Assembly: GCA_018713005.1 (NCBI GenBank)
Contig: DVFX01000073.1
Location: 1-15,018 of the forward strand
Direction: 5' to 3'
DNA from: Scatomorpha gallistercoris
Lineage (GTDB): Bacteria > Bacillota > Clostridia > Oscillospirales > Oscillospiraceae
DNA length: 15,018 nucleotides
Numbering within the stretch: position 1 is the first letter of the stretch; each line of letters starts with the position of its first letter. Positions 1 through 5,811 of the stretch are shown piece after piece. Below the pieces are notes generated by a model. The model saw only the letters and a list, made by a program, of their open reading frames with translations. It made no database searches and had not been told where the DNA came from. The translations under genes were made by a program, and so were the position numbers.

Positions 1-50
1 AGGCCGATGCAGAGCACGAGGGAGAGCACTATGGCGAGAGTCTTTTTCAT
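1..50 (-). CDS. Exported protein, N-terminal fragment (signal peptide only)
   Basis: Only the first 16 codons lie in the window; the rest runs off the left edge. The ATG at 48-50 (read on the minus strand) opens with MKKTLAIVLSLVLCIG, that is two lysines followed by a hydrophobic stretch, the n- and h-regions of a Sec signal peptide. The Cys at position 14 could be a lipobox cysteine, but the residues after it are out of view. A purine-rich sequence (GGAGAAAATGGAAAG) directly precedes the ATG and can act as ribosome binding site. In Clostridia such starts are common for solute-binding lipoproteins and other secreted proteins, but nothing here identifies the product. The gene has a long untranslated upstream region with two small hairpins. 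Confidence 0.6.
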   Translation of the reverse strand, partial: MKKTLAIVLSLVLCIG

Positions 51-114
51 CTTTCCATTTTCTCCTTCAACAGAAATTCTTCGTTCCTATGTAAGAAACG
101 TGTTCATGTGTGGG

Positions 115-130
115 GTCAGCTCCCGCTGAC
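115..130. repeat. Short perfect inverted repeat in leader
   Basis: GTCAGC-TCCC-GCTGAC is a perfect 6-base inverted repeat with a 4-base loop, lying 65 bases upstream of the exported-protein start at 50. It could be a leader hairpin or an operator. Nothing decides between these. Confidence 0.4.
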
Positions 131-200
131 AGCTAATAAACTACCGGTAAAGTGTAAAATGGAAAAGCCGCCGAATGTTAAATCTCTGTAAAATACCCGA

Positions 201-227
201 TTAAAAAGGCTGAAACGGCCTTTTTAA
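201..227. terminator. Bidirectional intrinsic terminator-like hairpin
   Basis: A perfect 10-base inverted repeat (TTAAAAAGGC, 7-base loop, GCCTTTTTAA) has runs of five A and five T in its arms, so it gives a stem followed by U residues in either direction. It sits beyond the stronger terminator at 315-350 and could be a back-up for the phosphodiester glycosidase transcript. The GC part of the stem is only 3 pairs, so efficiency may be low. Confidence 0.5.
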
Positions 228-314
228 GTAAAAAATTGCCCTCCGCAGCTATTCACACTGCTCACCGTCCCCCAGAGCCGGTACACGGGCCCATCCCCGC
301 CGATGTGAGCAGGC

Positions 315-350
315 GCAAAAAAGCGCAGGGACGCGTGTCCCTGCGCTTTT
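315..350 (-). terminator. Intrinsic terminator of phosphodiester glycosidase gene
   Basis: The stem is a perfect 14-base inverted repeat (319-332 with 337-350, core AAGCGCAGGGAC, loop GCGT). Read on the minus strand it runs into six U residues (317-322). It begins 12 bases after the stop codon of the gene ending at 362. This is a textbook rho-independent terminator. Confidence 0.92.
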
Positions 351-361
351 AGTTTATGCTG

Positions 362-1606
362 CTATTGTCTCCGCTCGCCTGTGTATACGAAGGCGTTGGG
401 AAGCGTCCTGCCCTCGGGCAGGGCGGTGTTTGAGCAGCGCGTCACATATTCCCCGTCGTACCAGAGGATGGCGCTGGTGCCGCCGTCGAGGTTAATGGCC
501 TGCATGCAGTTGTGGCGCTCGAGTATCGCCCCGCACTCGTCCACGCTCACGCCCAGCGAGTCGAGCAGGCGACCCTCGATGACCAGCATGAGAATCTCGC
601 CCTTGTCCGACTGCCCGATGACCGCGCGCGGGTTCAGGCTGTCCCAGCCCCAGGTGTTGAGCCGCTGTCCGTCGACGATGATGGCCGGGGTGAACTCAAC
701 GGCGTCTGTAGTCCTCTCGTCTACCGGGGCAGAGGTGTCGACGATGTAGAAGTAGTTGTCCTCGCGCAGCTCTATGCGCTTATAGCTCCAGCCCAGGTGG
801 TCGCCCTGTCCCACGCCGTTGGACATGGCGTAGCCGTTCAGCGCCCCGCCGTTGCCGACGCCGTCCTCGTCTATAAAGGCGCTGGCGGTCATGGCCAGGA
901 CGCCGTTGTGTGCCTCGGCGATATCCCCTGCGGTCTGCCCGTTTTCTCCGAGGTGGGCCGAGTTCTCCACCGAGAGGCGGCTGGGGTCCTTGGCCACGGC
1001 CAGGACGCCGCGGTAGCCGCTGCCGGAGACCCGGAGCAGCAGGATGCGGTTCGGCACGTCTATGGCCAGCACCTGCTCTCCCATCGCCGTCTGTATCGAA
1101 GTGCCGTCGTCGTAAAGCCCGGCCTCGTTTATGTACAGGTTCTCCCAGCCGTCCTCCAAGGCCTCCGGGTGCCGGCTGAGGTAGTCCTCCATGGAGCTGC
1201 GCTCAATCTCCCAGAATAGCTCGTAGAAGTCCTCCTCGGAGATATTTTCCCCCGAGGCGGCGGAGTTGCCCATATCCGCCCAGTTCTCCGAAGAGTTGTG
1301 CTCCGTCTGCTCCTGCATGGCGCCCTCGCGCGCTTCCATGGCCTCGTCAATTACGCTCTGCGGCAGGAAGGCCGTGGCCAGCCACTGGTGGTTCATGGTG
1401 TCCATGGCCGTCTGTATGTATATCGTCCGCCACTTGGCGATGAACGGGATGTCGGAAAAGACGCAGAGGCAGTAGAGTCCGACCAGCAGGGCCAGTACAA
1501 TCAGGACGGCAATCAGCGCGCGGCGGCCTCGTCCGTGCTTCTTTTTGGGCTCACGCCTGGCAACGTGGGCCGAGCCCGTATTTCCGAATAGTTTGACGTT
1601 GTTCAC
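362..1606 (-). CDS. Membrane-anchored phosphodiester glycosidase family protein (NAGPA domain)
   Basis: 414 residues. A positively charged N-terminus (KKKHGRGRR, 21-29) precedes one membrane helix at about 30-50, so the rest should face outside. Residues about 55-160 are an acidic spacer with no family signature I know. The C-terminal part, about 190-411, matches the NAGPA / phosphodiester glycosidase domain: NPRAVIGQ at 325-332, then GEILMLVIEGR, and the hallmark INLDGGTSA at 371-379. The family includes the enzyme that uncovers mannose-6-phosphate in lysosomal targeting. Bacterial members, often labelled exopolysaccharide biosynthesis proteins, are thought to cleave phosphodiester-linked sugars in cell-envelope polymers; the substrate here is unknown. 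The start is GTG, supported by AGGAG seven bases upstream. The gene is flanked by its own promoter and terminator, so it appears to be transcribed alone. Confidence 0.85.
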   Translation of the reverse strand: MNNVKLFGNTGSAHVARREPKKKHGRGRRALIAVLIVLALLVGLYCLCVFSDIPFIAKWRTIYIQTAMDTMNHQWLATAFLPQSVIDEAMEAREGAMQEQTEHNSSENWADMGNSAASGENISEEDFYELFWEIERSSMEDYLSRHPEALEDGWENLYINEAGLYDDGTSIQTAMGEQVLAIDVPNRILLLRVSGSGYRGVLAVAKDPSRLSVENSAHLGENGQTAGDIAEAHNGVLAMTASAFIDEDGVGNGGALNGYAMSNGVGQGDHLGWSYKRIELREDNYFYIVDTSAPVDERTTDAVEFTPAIIVDGQRLNTWGWDSLNPRAVIGQSDKGEILMLVIEGRLLDSLGVSVDECGAILERHNCMQAINLDGGTSAILWYDGEYVTRCSNTALPEGRTLPNAFVYTGERRQ

Positions 1607-1633
1607 AATGATGCTCCTAATTCATGCGCGTAG

Positions 1634-1689
1634 AAAGCGCCTCAGCGCCGGCTCGTTTGCGGGAATCAAAGCCCGCCGCCGGGCGCTTT
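1634..1689 (-). promoter_or_regulatory. Structured leader of phosphodiester glycosidase mRNA
   Basis: Between the promoter and the GTG start, the roughly 90-base leader contains nested inverted repeats: an outer AAAGCGCC (1634-1641) / GGCGCTTT (1682-1689) and an inner GCGGG-AATCAAAG-CCCGC. A CCGGC/GCCGG pair lies between them. The structure leaves the ribosome binding site free. It may protect the 5' end of the mRNA or act as a regulatory fold. I do not recognise a known riboswitch in it. Confidence 0.45.
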
Positions 1690-1702
1690 TTGGCAGTCAG
1701 AT

Positions 1703-1731
1703 ATAATATCACTCTCAAAAGCGCCTGTAAA
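1703..1731 (-). promoter_or_regulatory. Extended -10 promoter for phosphodiester glycosidase gene
   Basis: Read on the minus strand: -35 TTTACA (5/6 match, 1726-1731), a 17-base spacer ending in TGA, and -10 TATTAT (5/6 match, 1703-1708). The TG one base before the -10 makes it an extended -10 site. Predicted transcription start is near 1696, about 90 bases before the GTG start at 1606. Confidence 0.75.
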
Positions 1732-1751
1732 CACAGTTCCGGGTTTGTTTA

Positions 1752-1790
1752 CAAAAAATAAACCGGACGGCCATATTCAGCCGCCCGGTT
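1752..1790 (-). terminator. Intrinsic terminator of upp
   Basis: AACCGG-A-CGGC pairs with GCCG-C-CCGGTT (1761-1790, one A/C mismatch, 8-base loop). On the minus strand the stem is followed by a U-rich tract (1752-1760). It lies 14 bases past the upp stop codon. Confidence 0.85.
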
Positions 1791-1804
1791 AGACGATGCA
1801 TGCG

Positions 1805-2434
1805 TTATTTTGTTCCGAAGATGCGGTCGCCCGCGTCGCCCAGGCCGGGGACAATGTAACCGTGCTCGTTGAGGTGGTCGTCGAGAGCGGCGAGATACAC
1901 ATCCACGTCGGGGTGGTCGGCGCTCATGCGCTCCACGCCCTCGGGCGCGCCGATGATGCTCATAAGCTTGATGTGCTTGACGCCGGCCTCCTTCAGGAAG
2001 GTTGCGGCCGCGCTGGCGCTGCCGCCGGTGGCGAGCATCGGGTCGACGATTATGGCGTCGCGCTCCTCGATGTCGGGCGGCATCTTGAAGTAATACTTCA
2101 CCGGCTCGAGCGTCTCAGGGTCGCGGAACAGGCCGACGTGGCCGACCTTGACGTTCGGCATCATGGTCACCATGCCGTCCACCATGCCGAGTCCGGCGCG
2201 GAGGATGGGTACGACCGCTAGCTTCTTGCCCGCGATGCGGCGGCAGTGCGCCACTGCCACGGGCGTCTCGACGTCGACGTCCTCGAGCGGCAGGTCGCGG
2301 GTCGCCTCATAGCACATCAGCATTGCGATTTCGCCGATGAGCTCGCGGAACACCTTGCTGCTTGTCTCCTTGTCGCGCAGTATGCTCAGCTTGTGCTGTA
2401 TAAGCGGGTGGTCGAATACATGAAGATTGCTCAT
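1805..2434 (-). CDS. upp: Uracil phosphoribosyltransferase
   Basis: 209 residues, the usual length of bacterial Upp. The enzyme makes UMP from uracil and PRPP in the cytoplasm (pyrimidine salvage). Visible signatures: ILRAGLGM at 78-84 region, the PRPP-binding loop VDPMLATGGS at 130-139, GAPEGV at 162-167, and the uracil-binding C-terminal segment YIVPGLGDAGDR at 193-204. No key residue appears to be missing. The ATG at 2432-2434 follows a purine-rich AAAGGAGAGGG by about eight bases. A 140-base gap separates it from tsaB upstream, with a possible weak promoter at 2457-2486. It ends at its own terminator. I see no PyrR-type anti-terminator leader. Confidence 0.97.
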   Translation of the reverse strand: MSNLHVFDHPLIQHKLSILRDKETSSKVFRELIGEIAMLMCYEATRDLPLEDVDVETPVAVAHCRRIAGKKLAVVPILRAGLGMVDGMVTMMPNVKVGHVGLFRDPETLEPVKYYFKMPPDIEERDAIIVDPMLATGGSASAAATFLKEAGVKHIKLMSIIGAPEGVERMSADHPDVDVYLAALDDHLNEHGYIVPGLGDAGDRIFGTK

Positions 2435-2456
2435 TTGTTTAACCCTCTCCTTTAGT

Positions 2457-2493
2457 TTTATACCCCTCCCCTGCCTGCCTTTTTAACGGCAGG
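2457..2493 (-). promoter_or_regulatory. Possible weak promoter and hairpin before upp
   Basis: On the minus strand TATAAA (2457-2462) lies 18 bases downstream of TTAAAA (2481-2486), a plausible but weak sigma-A site that would give a short upp leader. A perfect inverted repeat CCTGCC (2474-2479) / GGCAGG (2488-2493) encloses the -35 element. There is no convincing terminator between tsaB and upp, so read-through from tsaE-tsaB is equally possible. Confidence 0.35.
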
Positions 2494-2574
2494 TGGCCGA
2501 GCGCAGGCGAAGCCGGCGGGGTCGTTGCAAATTTTATCACGGCAGAGGCCGTTTCCTTTTAAAAGCCGAGGCCT

Positions 2575-3270
2575 TCAGCCGGACATCCTCGCCTGGCGCT
2601 CCCGCTCCGCCTGCGACAGCCTCAGGTACACAGGCAGCAGTGATCCCGCGCTCTCCGGCTCCTTGCCCATGGCCGCCATGCAGACGCCCCAGGCGCTCTG
2701 GTGCAGCATCGGCCCCGCGGCAAGTGCAGAGCGCATCGCCCTGTCGGTCAGATACTCGCTGACGAGCATCGCGCCGTCGCCCACCAGGAACGGGGTCTCG
2801 GCGCGCGCGGCCAAGTCGGCGGCGAGCTCCTCGAGGGATATCGCCCTGTCGGGAACAAGGCGCTCCGGTTTTCCGTCCCTTACTGTGAAGAGCGCGTTGT
2901 ACACCTGGCTCCTGCGCGCGTCCATGCAGCAGCACACGAGCGCGCCCTCGCCCCTGTTCACGCCGTTCCAGGCCATGGCCTCCAGCGTGGAGACGCCGAC
3001 CGCCGGCTTCTCCAGCGCCCAGCACAGGCCCTTCACCGCCGCCACGCCTATGCGCACGCCGGTGAACGAGCCGGGGCCGCGCGCCACGGCCACAGCGTCC
3101 AGCTCGGACTTGTCCGTACCCGTGGACGACAGCAGGTTCTCCGCCATCGGCAGCAGCGTCGCGCTGTGCGTGAGGCCGGAGCACTGGAAATACTGGCCTA
3201 TCAGCGCCCCGTCGCGCACAAGCGCGGCGCTGGCGGCCTTGGCCGTGGACTCTATGCCCAGTATCAGCAT
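2575..3270 (-). CDS. tsaB: tRNA threonylcarbamoyladenosine biosynthesis protein TsaB
   Basis: 231 residues. TsaB is the ASKHA-fold scaffold that partners TsaD and TsaE in transferring threonylcarbamoyl to A37 of ANN-reading tRNAs (t6A). Signatures: N-terminal LGIESTAKAASAAL (4-17), the strongly conserved RGPGSFTGVRIG (64-75), MDARRSQVY (116-124), and the typical C-terminal PVYLR..QAERER (213-225). The ATG abuts the tsaE stop codon with no gap, and its ribosome binding site lies inside the last tsaE codons, so translation is probably coupled. In many Firmicutes rimI and tsaD follow in the same operon; here they do not, and the next gene is upp. Confidence 0.95.
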   Translation of the reverse strand: MLILGIESTAKAASAALVRDGALIGQYFQCSGLTHSATLLPMAENLLSSTGTDKSELDAVAVARGPGSFTGVRIGVAAVKGLCWALEKPAVGVSTLEAMAWNGVNRGEGALVCCCMDARRSQVYNALFTVRDGKPERLVPDRAISLEELAADLAARAETPFLVGDGAMLVSEYLTDRAMRSALAAGPMLHQSAWGVCMAAMGKEPESAGSLLPVYLRLSQAERERQARMSG

Positions 3271-3690
3271 TTAAAACCCGCCCCCTTCAATCGTGATGCG
3301 CCTGTCCGTGGCCGAGAGCTTCTCGAAGCGGACGCTTATTTCGTCGCCGGTAAAGGCGTCGGAGACGTTTTCGCTCCACTCCACGGCGCAGACGGCGCCG
3401 CGCGCAAGATAGTCGTCCCAGCCTATGTCCCAGAGCTCGTCCGCGCTGCCCAGGCGGTACATATCAAAGTGCAGCAGCGTGCGCTCTCCGATATATTCGT
3501 TGACTATCGTGAAGGTGGGGCTGTTCACGCGGCAGTCGAGGCCCATGCCCCGCGCCATTCCGCGTACAAAGGCGGTCTTTCCCGCGCCCAGCTCGCCGTA
3601 CATCGCCACGACCGTGCCGTCGGCTATCTTTGCGGCCAGATTCTCGCCCGCCTTCTCGGTCTCCATCTCAGAATGAGTTAATATTTCCAT
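3271..3690 (-). CDS. tsaE: tRNA threonylcarbamoyladenosine biosynthesis ATPase TsaE
   Basis: 139 residues, close to the usual length of about 150. TsaE is the small P-loop ATPase of the bacterial t6A complex with TsaB and TsaD. Seen: Walker A GELGAGKT (32-39), NSPTF (56-60) in the switch region, HFDMYRL (74-80), and EWSE (104-107), all typical. The frame stays open far upstream, but that part is antisense to rodA. The ATG at 3688-3690 is chosen because it begins the conserved N-terminus and has GGAGG just upstream. The first gene of the operon tsaE-tsaB, it is served by a good promoter at 3721-3749. The 5' arm of its ribosome binding site is buried in a hairpin. Confidence 0.95.
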   Translation of the reverse strand: MEILTHSEMETEKAGENLAAKIADGTVVAMYGELGAGKTAFVRGMARGMGLDCRVNSPTFTIVNEYIGERTLLHFDMYRLGSADELWDIGWDDYLARGAVCAVEWSENVSDAFTGDEISVRFEKLSATDRRITIEGGGF

Positions 3691-3696
3691 ATAAAA

Positions 3697-3716
3697 CCTC
3701 CGGGGACACGCCCCGG
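3697..3716 (-). promoter_or_regulatory. 5' hairpin overlapping the tsaE ribosome binding site
   Basis: CCGGGG (3700-3705), loop ACACG, CCCCGG (3711-3716) is a perfect 6-base GC stem at the predicted 5' end of the tsaE mRNA. The GGAGG of the ribosome binding site (3697-3701 on the minus strand) shares its first two bases with the stem. It could lower or gate translation, or shield the mRNA end. Confidence 0.5.
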
Positions 3717-3720
3717 CGCT

Positions 3721-3749
3721 ATTATACACCAAGTCCGCCGTTGCGTAAA
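3721..3749 (-). promoter_or_regulatory. tsaE-tsaB promoter
   Basis: On the minus strand: -35 TTTACG (4/6, at 3744-3749), 17-base spacer, perfect -10 TATAAT (at 3721-3726). Predicted start of transcription is near 3714, about 24 bases before the tsaE ATG. Its -35 box overlaps that of the opposing promoter. Confidence 0.75.
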
Positions 3750-3769
3750 GGCAAAAACCATGATATAAT
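3741..3769 (+). promoter_or_regulatory. Extended -10 promoter reading toward rodA
   Basis: TTGCGT (3741-3746), a 17-base spacer, and a perfect TATAAT (3764-3769) preceded by TG one base away, so an extended -10 element. Predicted transcription start is near 3776, giving a leader of about 200 bases before rodA, or a separate small RNA. Confidence 0.75.
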
Positions 3770-3771
3770 AC

Positions 3772-3919
3772 GTCCGTGTCGGCCCCGCATTGCGGGGCCG
3801 TGCCCTGCGGCCCGGATTTTGCTCCGCAAAATCCGCGCGGACATGTCACACTAATGGCCGAGTCTGCTGTGCAGGCCGCGCCGCGTCTGCGTCGCGCAGG
3901 CGCTGTGCGCTTGCTGTCA
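3772..3919 (+). other. Strongly self-complementary stretch upstream of rodA (leader, small RNA or palindromic repeat)
   Basis: Directly after the promoter come several perfect or near-perfect hairpins: GGCCCCGC-ATT-GCGGGGCC (3781-3799), CGGATTTTGC-TCC-GCAAAATCCG (3813-3835), an outer GTCCGTG (3772-3778) with CGCGGAC (3836-3842), and further on GCGTCTGCG with CGCAGGCGC. GCAGGCGC can instead pair with GCGCTTGC downstream, so two folds exclude each other. No T-run follows any stem, so these are not plain terminators. No open frame of note and no recognised RNA family was found. It may be a regulatory leader of rodA, a small RNA, or a dispersed palindromic repeat. Confidence 0.45.
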
Positions 3920-3933
3920 TGGTACAATACAAT
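3918..3933 (+). promoter_or_regulatory. Possible second, proximal rodA promoter
   Basis: TGGTACAAT (3920-3928) is an extended -10 element (TG, one base, TACAAT), immediately followed by a second TACAAT (3928-3933). No good -35 hexamer lies at the right distance. If used, transcription would start about 45 bases before the rodA GTG. Confidence 0.4.
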
Positions 3934-3978
3934 GATTTTAACTGCCCTGCCTCGGGCGATAATTCCTAGCGAAGTGAG

Positions 3979-5139
3979 GTGGAGGACACGAAAAAAGTTC
4001 TGCCCCAAATTAAAGAGTTCTTCCGCCGCGCGGATATATTCCTGTTTTCCATGAGCCTGATATGCTCCATTTACGGCCTGACCGTCATATGGAGCGCCAC
4101 GCAGGCGACGCAGTACGGCGGTTCCGCGCAGTACATCATAATCCAGCTTGTCGGTATTTTTATAGGCATAGCGGCCTTTATCGTCATCACGATAATAGAC
4201 CTCGACATCTTCGCAGAGCACTGGAAGTGGCTCTATGGCCTGAGCGCCTTCCTCTTCGTCCTGCTGGTTTTCTTCGGCCAGGGCGACGAGACCACCGGCA
4301 ACAACGGCTGGCTGCGCTTCGCCGGCATAGGCATACAGCCCACGGAGTTCATCAAGCTCGCCTTCATCGTCGCCATGGCCAAGCACCTTGTTTACCTCAA
4401 GACCCGGCGCGACTTGAACAGCTTCGTATCCGTCGCTCAGCTGGCGGGACACTTCATAATCATGTTCGGCGCCATAATCGTTACGGCCGGCGACCTGGGC
4501 AGCGCCCTGGTGTACTTCTTCATCTTCGCCGTACTGATGTTCACGGCGGGCGTGAGGCTGTACTGGTTCGTGCTCGGCTTTGCGGCCATCGCCGCCGTGG
4601 TACCCATAGCCTGGACCTACTTCCTCGAGGACTACCAGAAGAACCGCATACTGGCCCCATATGACCCCAGCATCGACCCCACCAATCAGGGCGTCAACTG
4701 GCAGCAGCACCAGGCCGAGATTGCCATCGGCTCCGGAGGCCTGACCGGCACCGGGCTCGGCCAGGGTACGCAGACGCAGGCCGGCGCAATACCGGCGCAG
4801 CATACGGACTTCATCTTCGCCGTCATAGGCGAGGAGCTCGGCATGATAGGCGCCTGCGCCGTGCTTTTGCTGCTCACCATCATAGTTATACGCTGCATCC
4901 AGGTGGGCATGCGCTCCGGCGACACGCTCTCCGCCCTTGTCTGCTTCGGCGTCGCGGCCTCCGTCGTGTTCCAGACCTTTGAGAACGTCGGCATGTGCAT
5001 CGGCATCGCGCCGGTCGTCGGCATAACGCTGCCCTTCTTCAGCTACGGCGGCAGCTCCGTCGTGAGTATGTTCATGGCGATGGGCCTCGTCTCAGGCGTG
5101 AGATACCGGCCCAAACCAGTCAAATACCGGCTGTACTAG
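3979..5139 (+). CDS. rodA: Peptidoglycan glycosyltransferase RodA (SEDS family)
   Basis: 386 residues, about ten membrane helices. SEDS proteins polymerise lipid II into glycan strands with a partner class B PBP; RodA does so during cell elongation. Visible family segments: NNGWLRFAGIGIQPTEFIK (108-126), APYDPSIDPTNQGVN...IAIGSGGLTGTGLGQGTQ (226-265), HTDFIFA (275-281) with Asp277 at the position of the essential extracellular aspartate, and GITLPFFSYGGSS (348-360). GI.LPF.SYGGSS and the SGG...GTQ loop favour RodA over FtsW; SpoVE or another paralogue cannot be excluded. The start is GTG; its ribosome binding site (GAAGTGAG) is modest. It is the only plus-strand gene, with no mre or pbp neighbour, and ends at a strong terminator. 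Confidence 0.9.
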   Translation: MEDTKKVLPQIKEFFRRADIFLFSMSLICSIYGLTVIWSATQATQYGGSAQYIIIQLVGIFIGIAAFIVITIIDLDIFAEHWKWLYGLSAFLFVLLVFFGQGDETTGNNGWLRFAGIGIQPTEFIKLAFIVAMAKHLVYLKTRRDLNSFVSVAQLAGHFIIMFGAIIVTAGDLGSALVYFFIFAVLMFTAGVRLYWFVLGFAAIAAVVPIAWTYFLEDYQKNRILAPYDPSIDPTNQGVNWQQHQAEIAIGSGGLTGTGLGQGTQTQAGAIPAQHTDFIFAVIGEELGMIGACAVLLLLTIIVIRCIQVGMRSGDTLSALVCFGVAASVVFQTFENVGMCIGIAPVVGITLPFFSYGGSSVVSMFMAMGLVSGVRYRPKPVKYRLY

Positions 5140-5150
5140 CCGCACATGTG

Positions 5151-5186
5151 AAAAAGCTCCACTCGCCAAGCGGGTGGAGCTTTTTT
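5151..5186. terminator. Bidirectional intrinsic terminator between rodA and HAD gene
   Basis: AAAAAGCTCCAC (5151-5162) pairs with GTGGAGCTTTTT (5174-5185) across an 11-base loop. The plus-strand transcript ends in six U residues 12 bases after the rodA stop; the minus-strand copy ends in five U residues 50 bases after the HAD stop. It serves both convergent transcripts. Confidence 0.93.
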
Positions 5187-5235
5187 CTGAACAAAATTGA
5201 AGTGTGTGCAGTTCCCGGACGGGCGGGCAGAGGCT

Positions 5236-5811
5236 TCAGGCCTCGTCCCATGGCCAGGGTCTTATTTCGCTGCCATTGACGATGAAGGCCGCTCGCGCCA
5301 GCTTCGCCATCGGCGTGTCGGAAAGGGAGTCGGAGTAGAACTCGTTTACCTCCGTGTTGGGGTACTCGCGGCGGAAACGGCGTACCTTCTCCTCGTGCTG
5401 ATTGTTCTCACCGAGCGTCCAGCCGCTTAGCTTGTCTACGCGCGAGGCGATGAGCCTCACGCCGAGCCTGTTCGTCACCGGGCGGAGCAGGAAATCAGGC
5501 GACGCGCTGGATATAATGTCATCCGGGCGCATCTGTGCGAGATACCAGGCGTTTATGTTTCCAAAATTCTGCCGCCAGAAGTCCTCTACGGCCGCGTCTA
5601 TGTCCGGCACGCAGGTCAGGAAGCGGTAAAAGACCTCCTTGACGTGCGTCTTTGTGGTCAGTTTCAGCTTCATGCCCGGCAGCATCGGCACCGCCCTGAG
5701 CGCGGGGCCGGCAACGCGCGGCCATCGGCGCAGGCAGTAGGCAAAAAAACGCTCTGTGCTGTCGTAGGGCAGGATGGTCTTGTCGAAGTCGTAGACGTTT
5801 ACACTCTCCAT
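5236..5811 (-). CDS. HAD superfamily phosphatase (HAD-IB / PSP-like)
   Basis: 191 residues. The four HAD motifs are present: motif I DFDKT (8-12, nucleophile Asp8, acid/base Asp10), motif II Ser in IISSASPD (99-106), a lysine for motif III (Lys127 or Lys142), and motif IV DSLSD (161-165). Between motifs I and II lies a helical cap of about 80 residues, as in HAD-IB enzymes related to phosphoserine phosphatase. Members dephosphorylate small metabolites; the substrate here cannot be read from sequence. There are two adjacent ATG codons (5812-5814 and 5809-5811). The second is preferred because GGGAG then sits about seven bases upstream. Either way the start overlaps the stop of the YdcF-type gene, so translation is coupled. 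It is the last gene of the operon. Confidence 0.85.
   Translation of the reverse strand: MESVNVYDFDKTILPYDSTERFFAYCLRRWPRVAGPALRAVPMLPGMKLKLTTKTHVKEVFYRFLTCVPDIDAAVEDFWRQNFGNINAWYLAQMRPDDIISSASPDFLLRPVTNRLGVRLIASRVDKLSGWTLGENNQHEEKVRRFRREYPNTEVNEFYSDSLSDTPMAKLARAAFIVNGSEIRPWPWDEA

Larger units (their letters stand above)
51..361. other. Intergenic region with hairpins
   Basis: These 311 bases hold no gene that I can support. From right to left they contain the terminator of the phosphodiester glycosidase gene (315-350), an 8-base inverted repeat CTGCTCAC (258-265) / GTGAGCAG (305-312) with a GC-rich loop of 39 bases, a U-rich perfect hairpin (201-227), a 6-base inverted repeat around TCCC (115-130), and a small CGTTCC/GAAACG hairpin (82-100). 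The last two would lie in the leader of the exported protein starting at 50. I see no convincing -35/-10 pair for that gene, although one must lie in this stretch or the gene must be read from further upstream. Confidence 0.5.

Noticed and set aside
1682..1691. Plus-strand terminator (GGCGC stem followed by five T)
   Set aside because: No plus-strand gene lies upstream; the repeat is better explained as a minus-strand leader structure.
3691..4803. Upstream extension of the tsaE frame giving a 510-codon open frame
   Set aside because: The added part is antisense to rodA and crosses both promoters; TsaE homology begins at the ATG at 3690.
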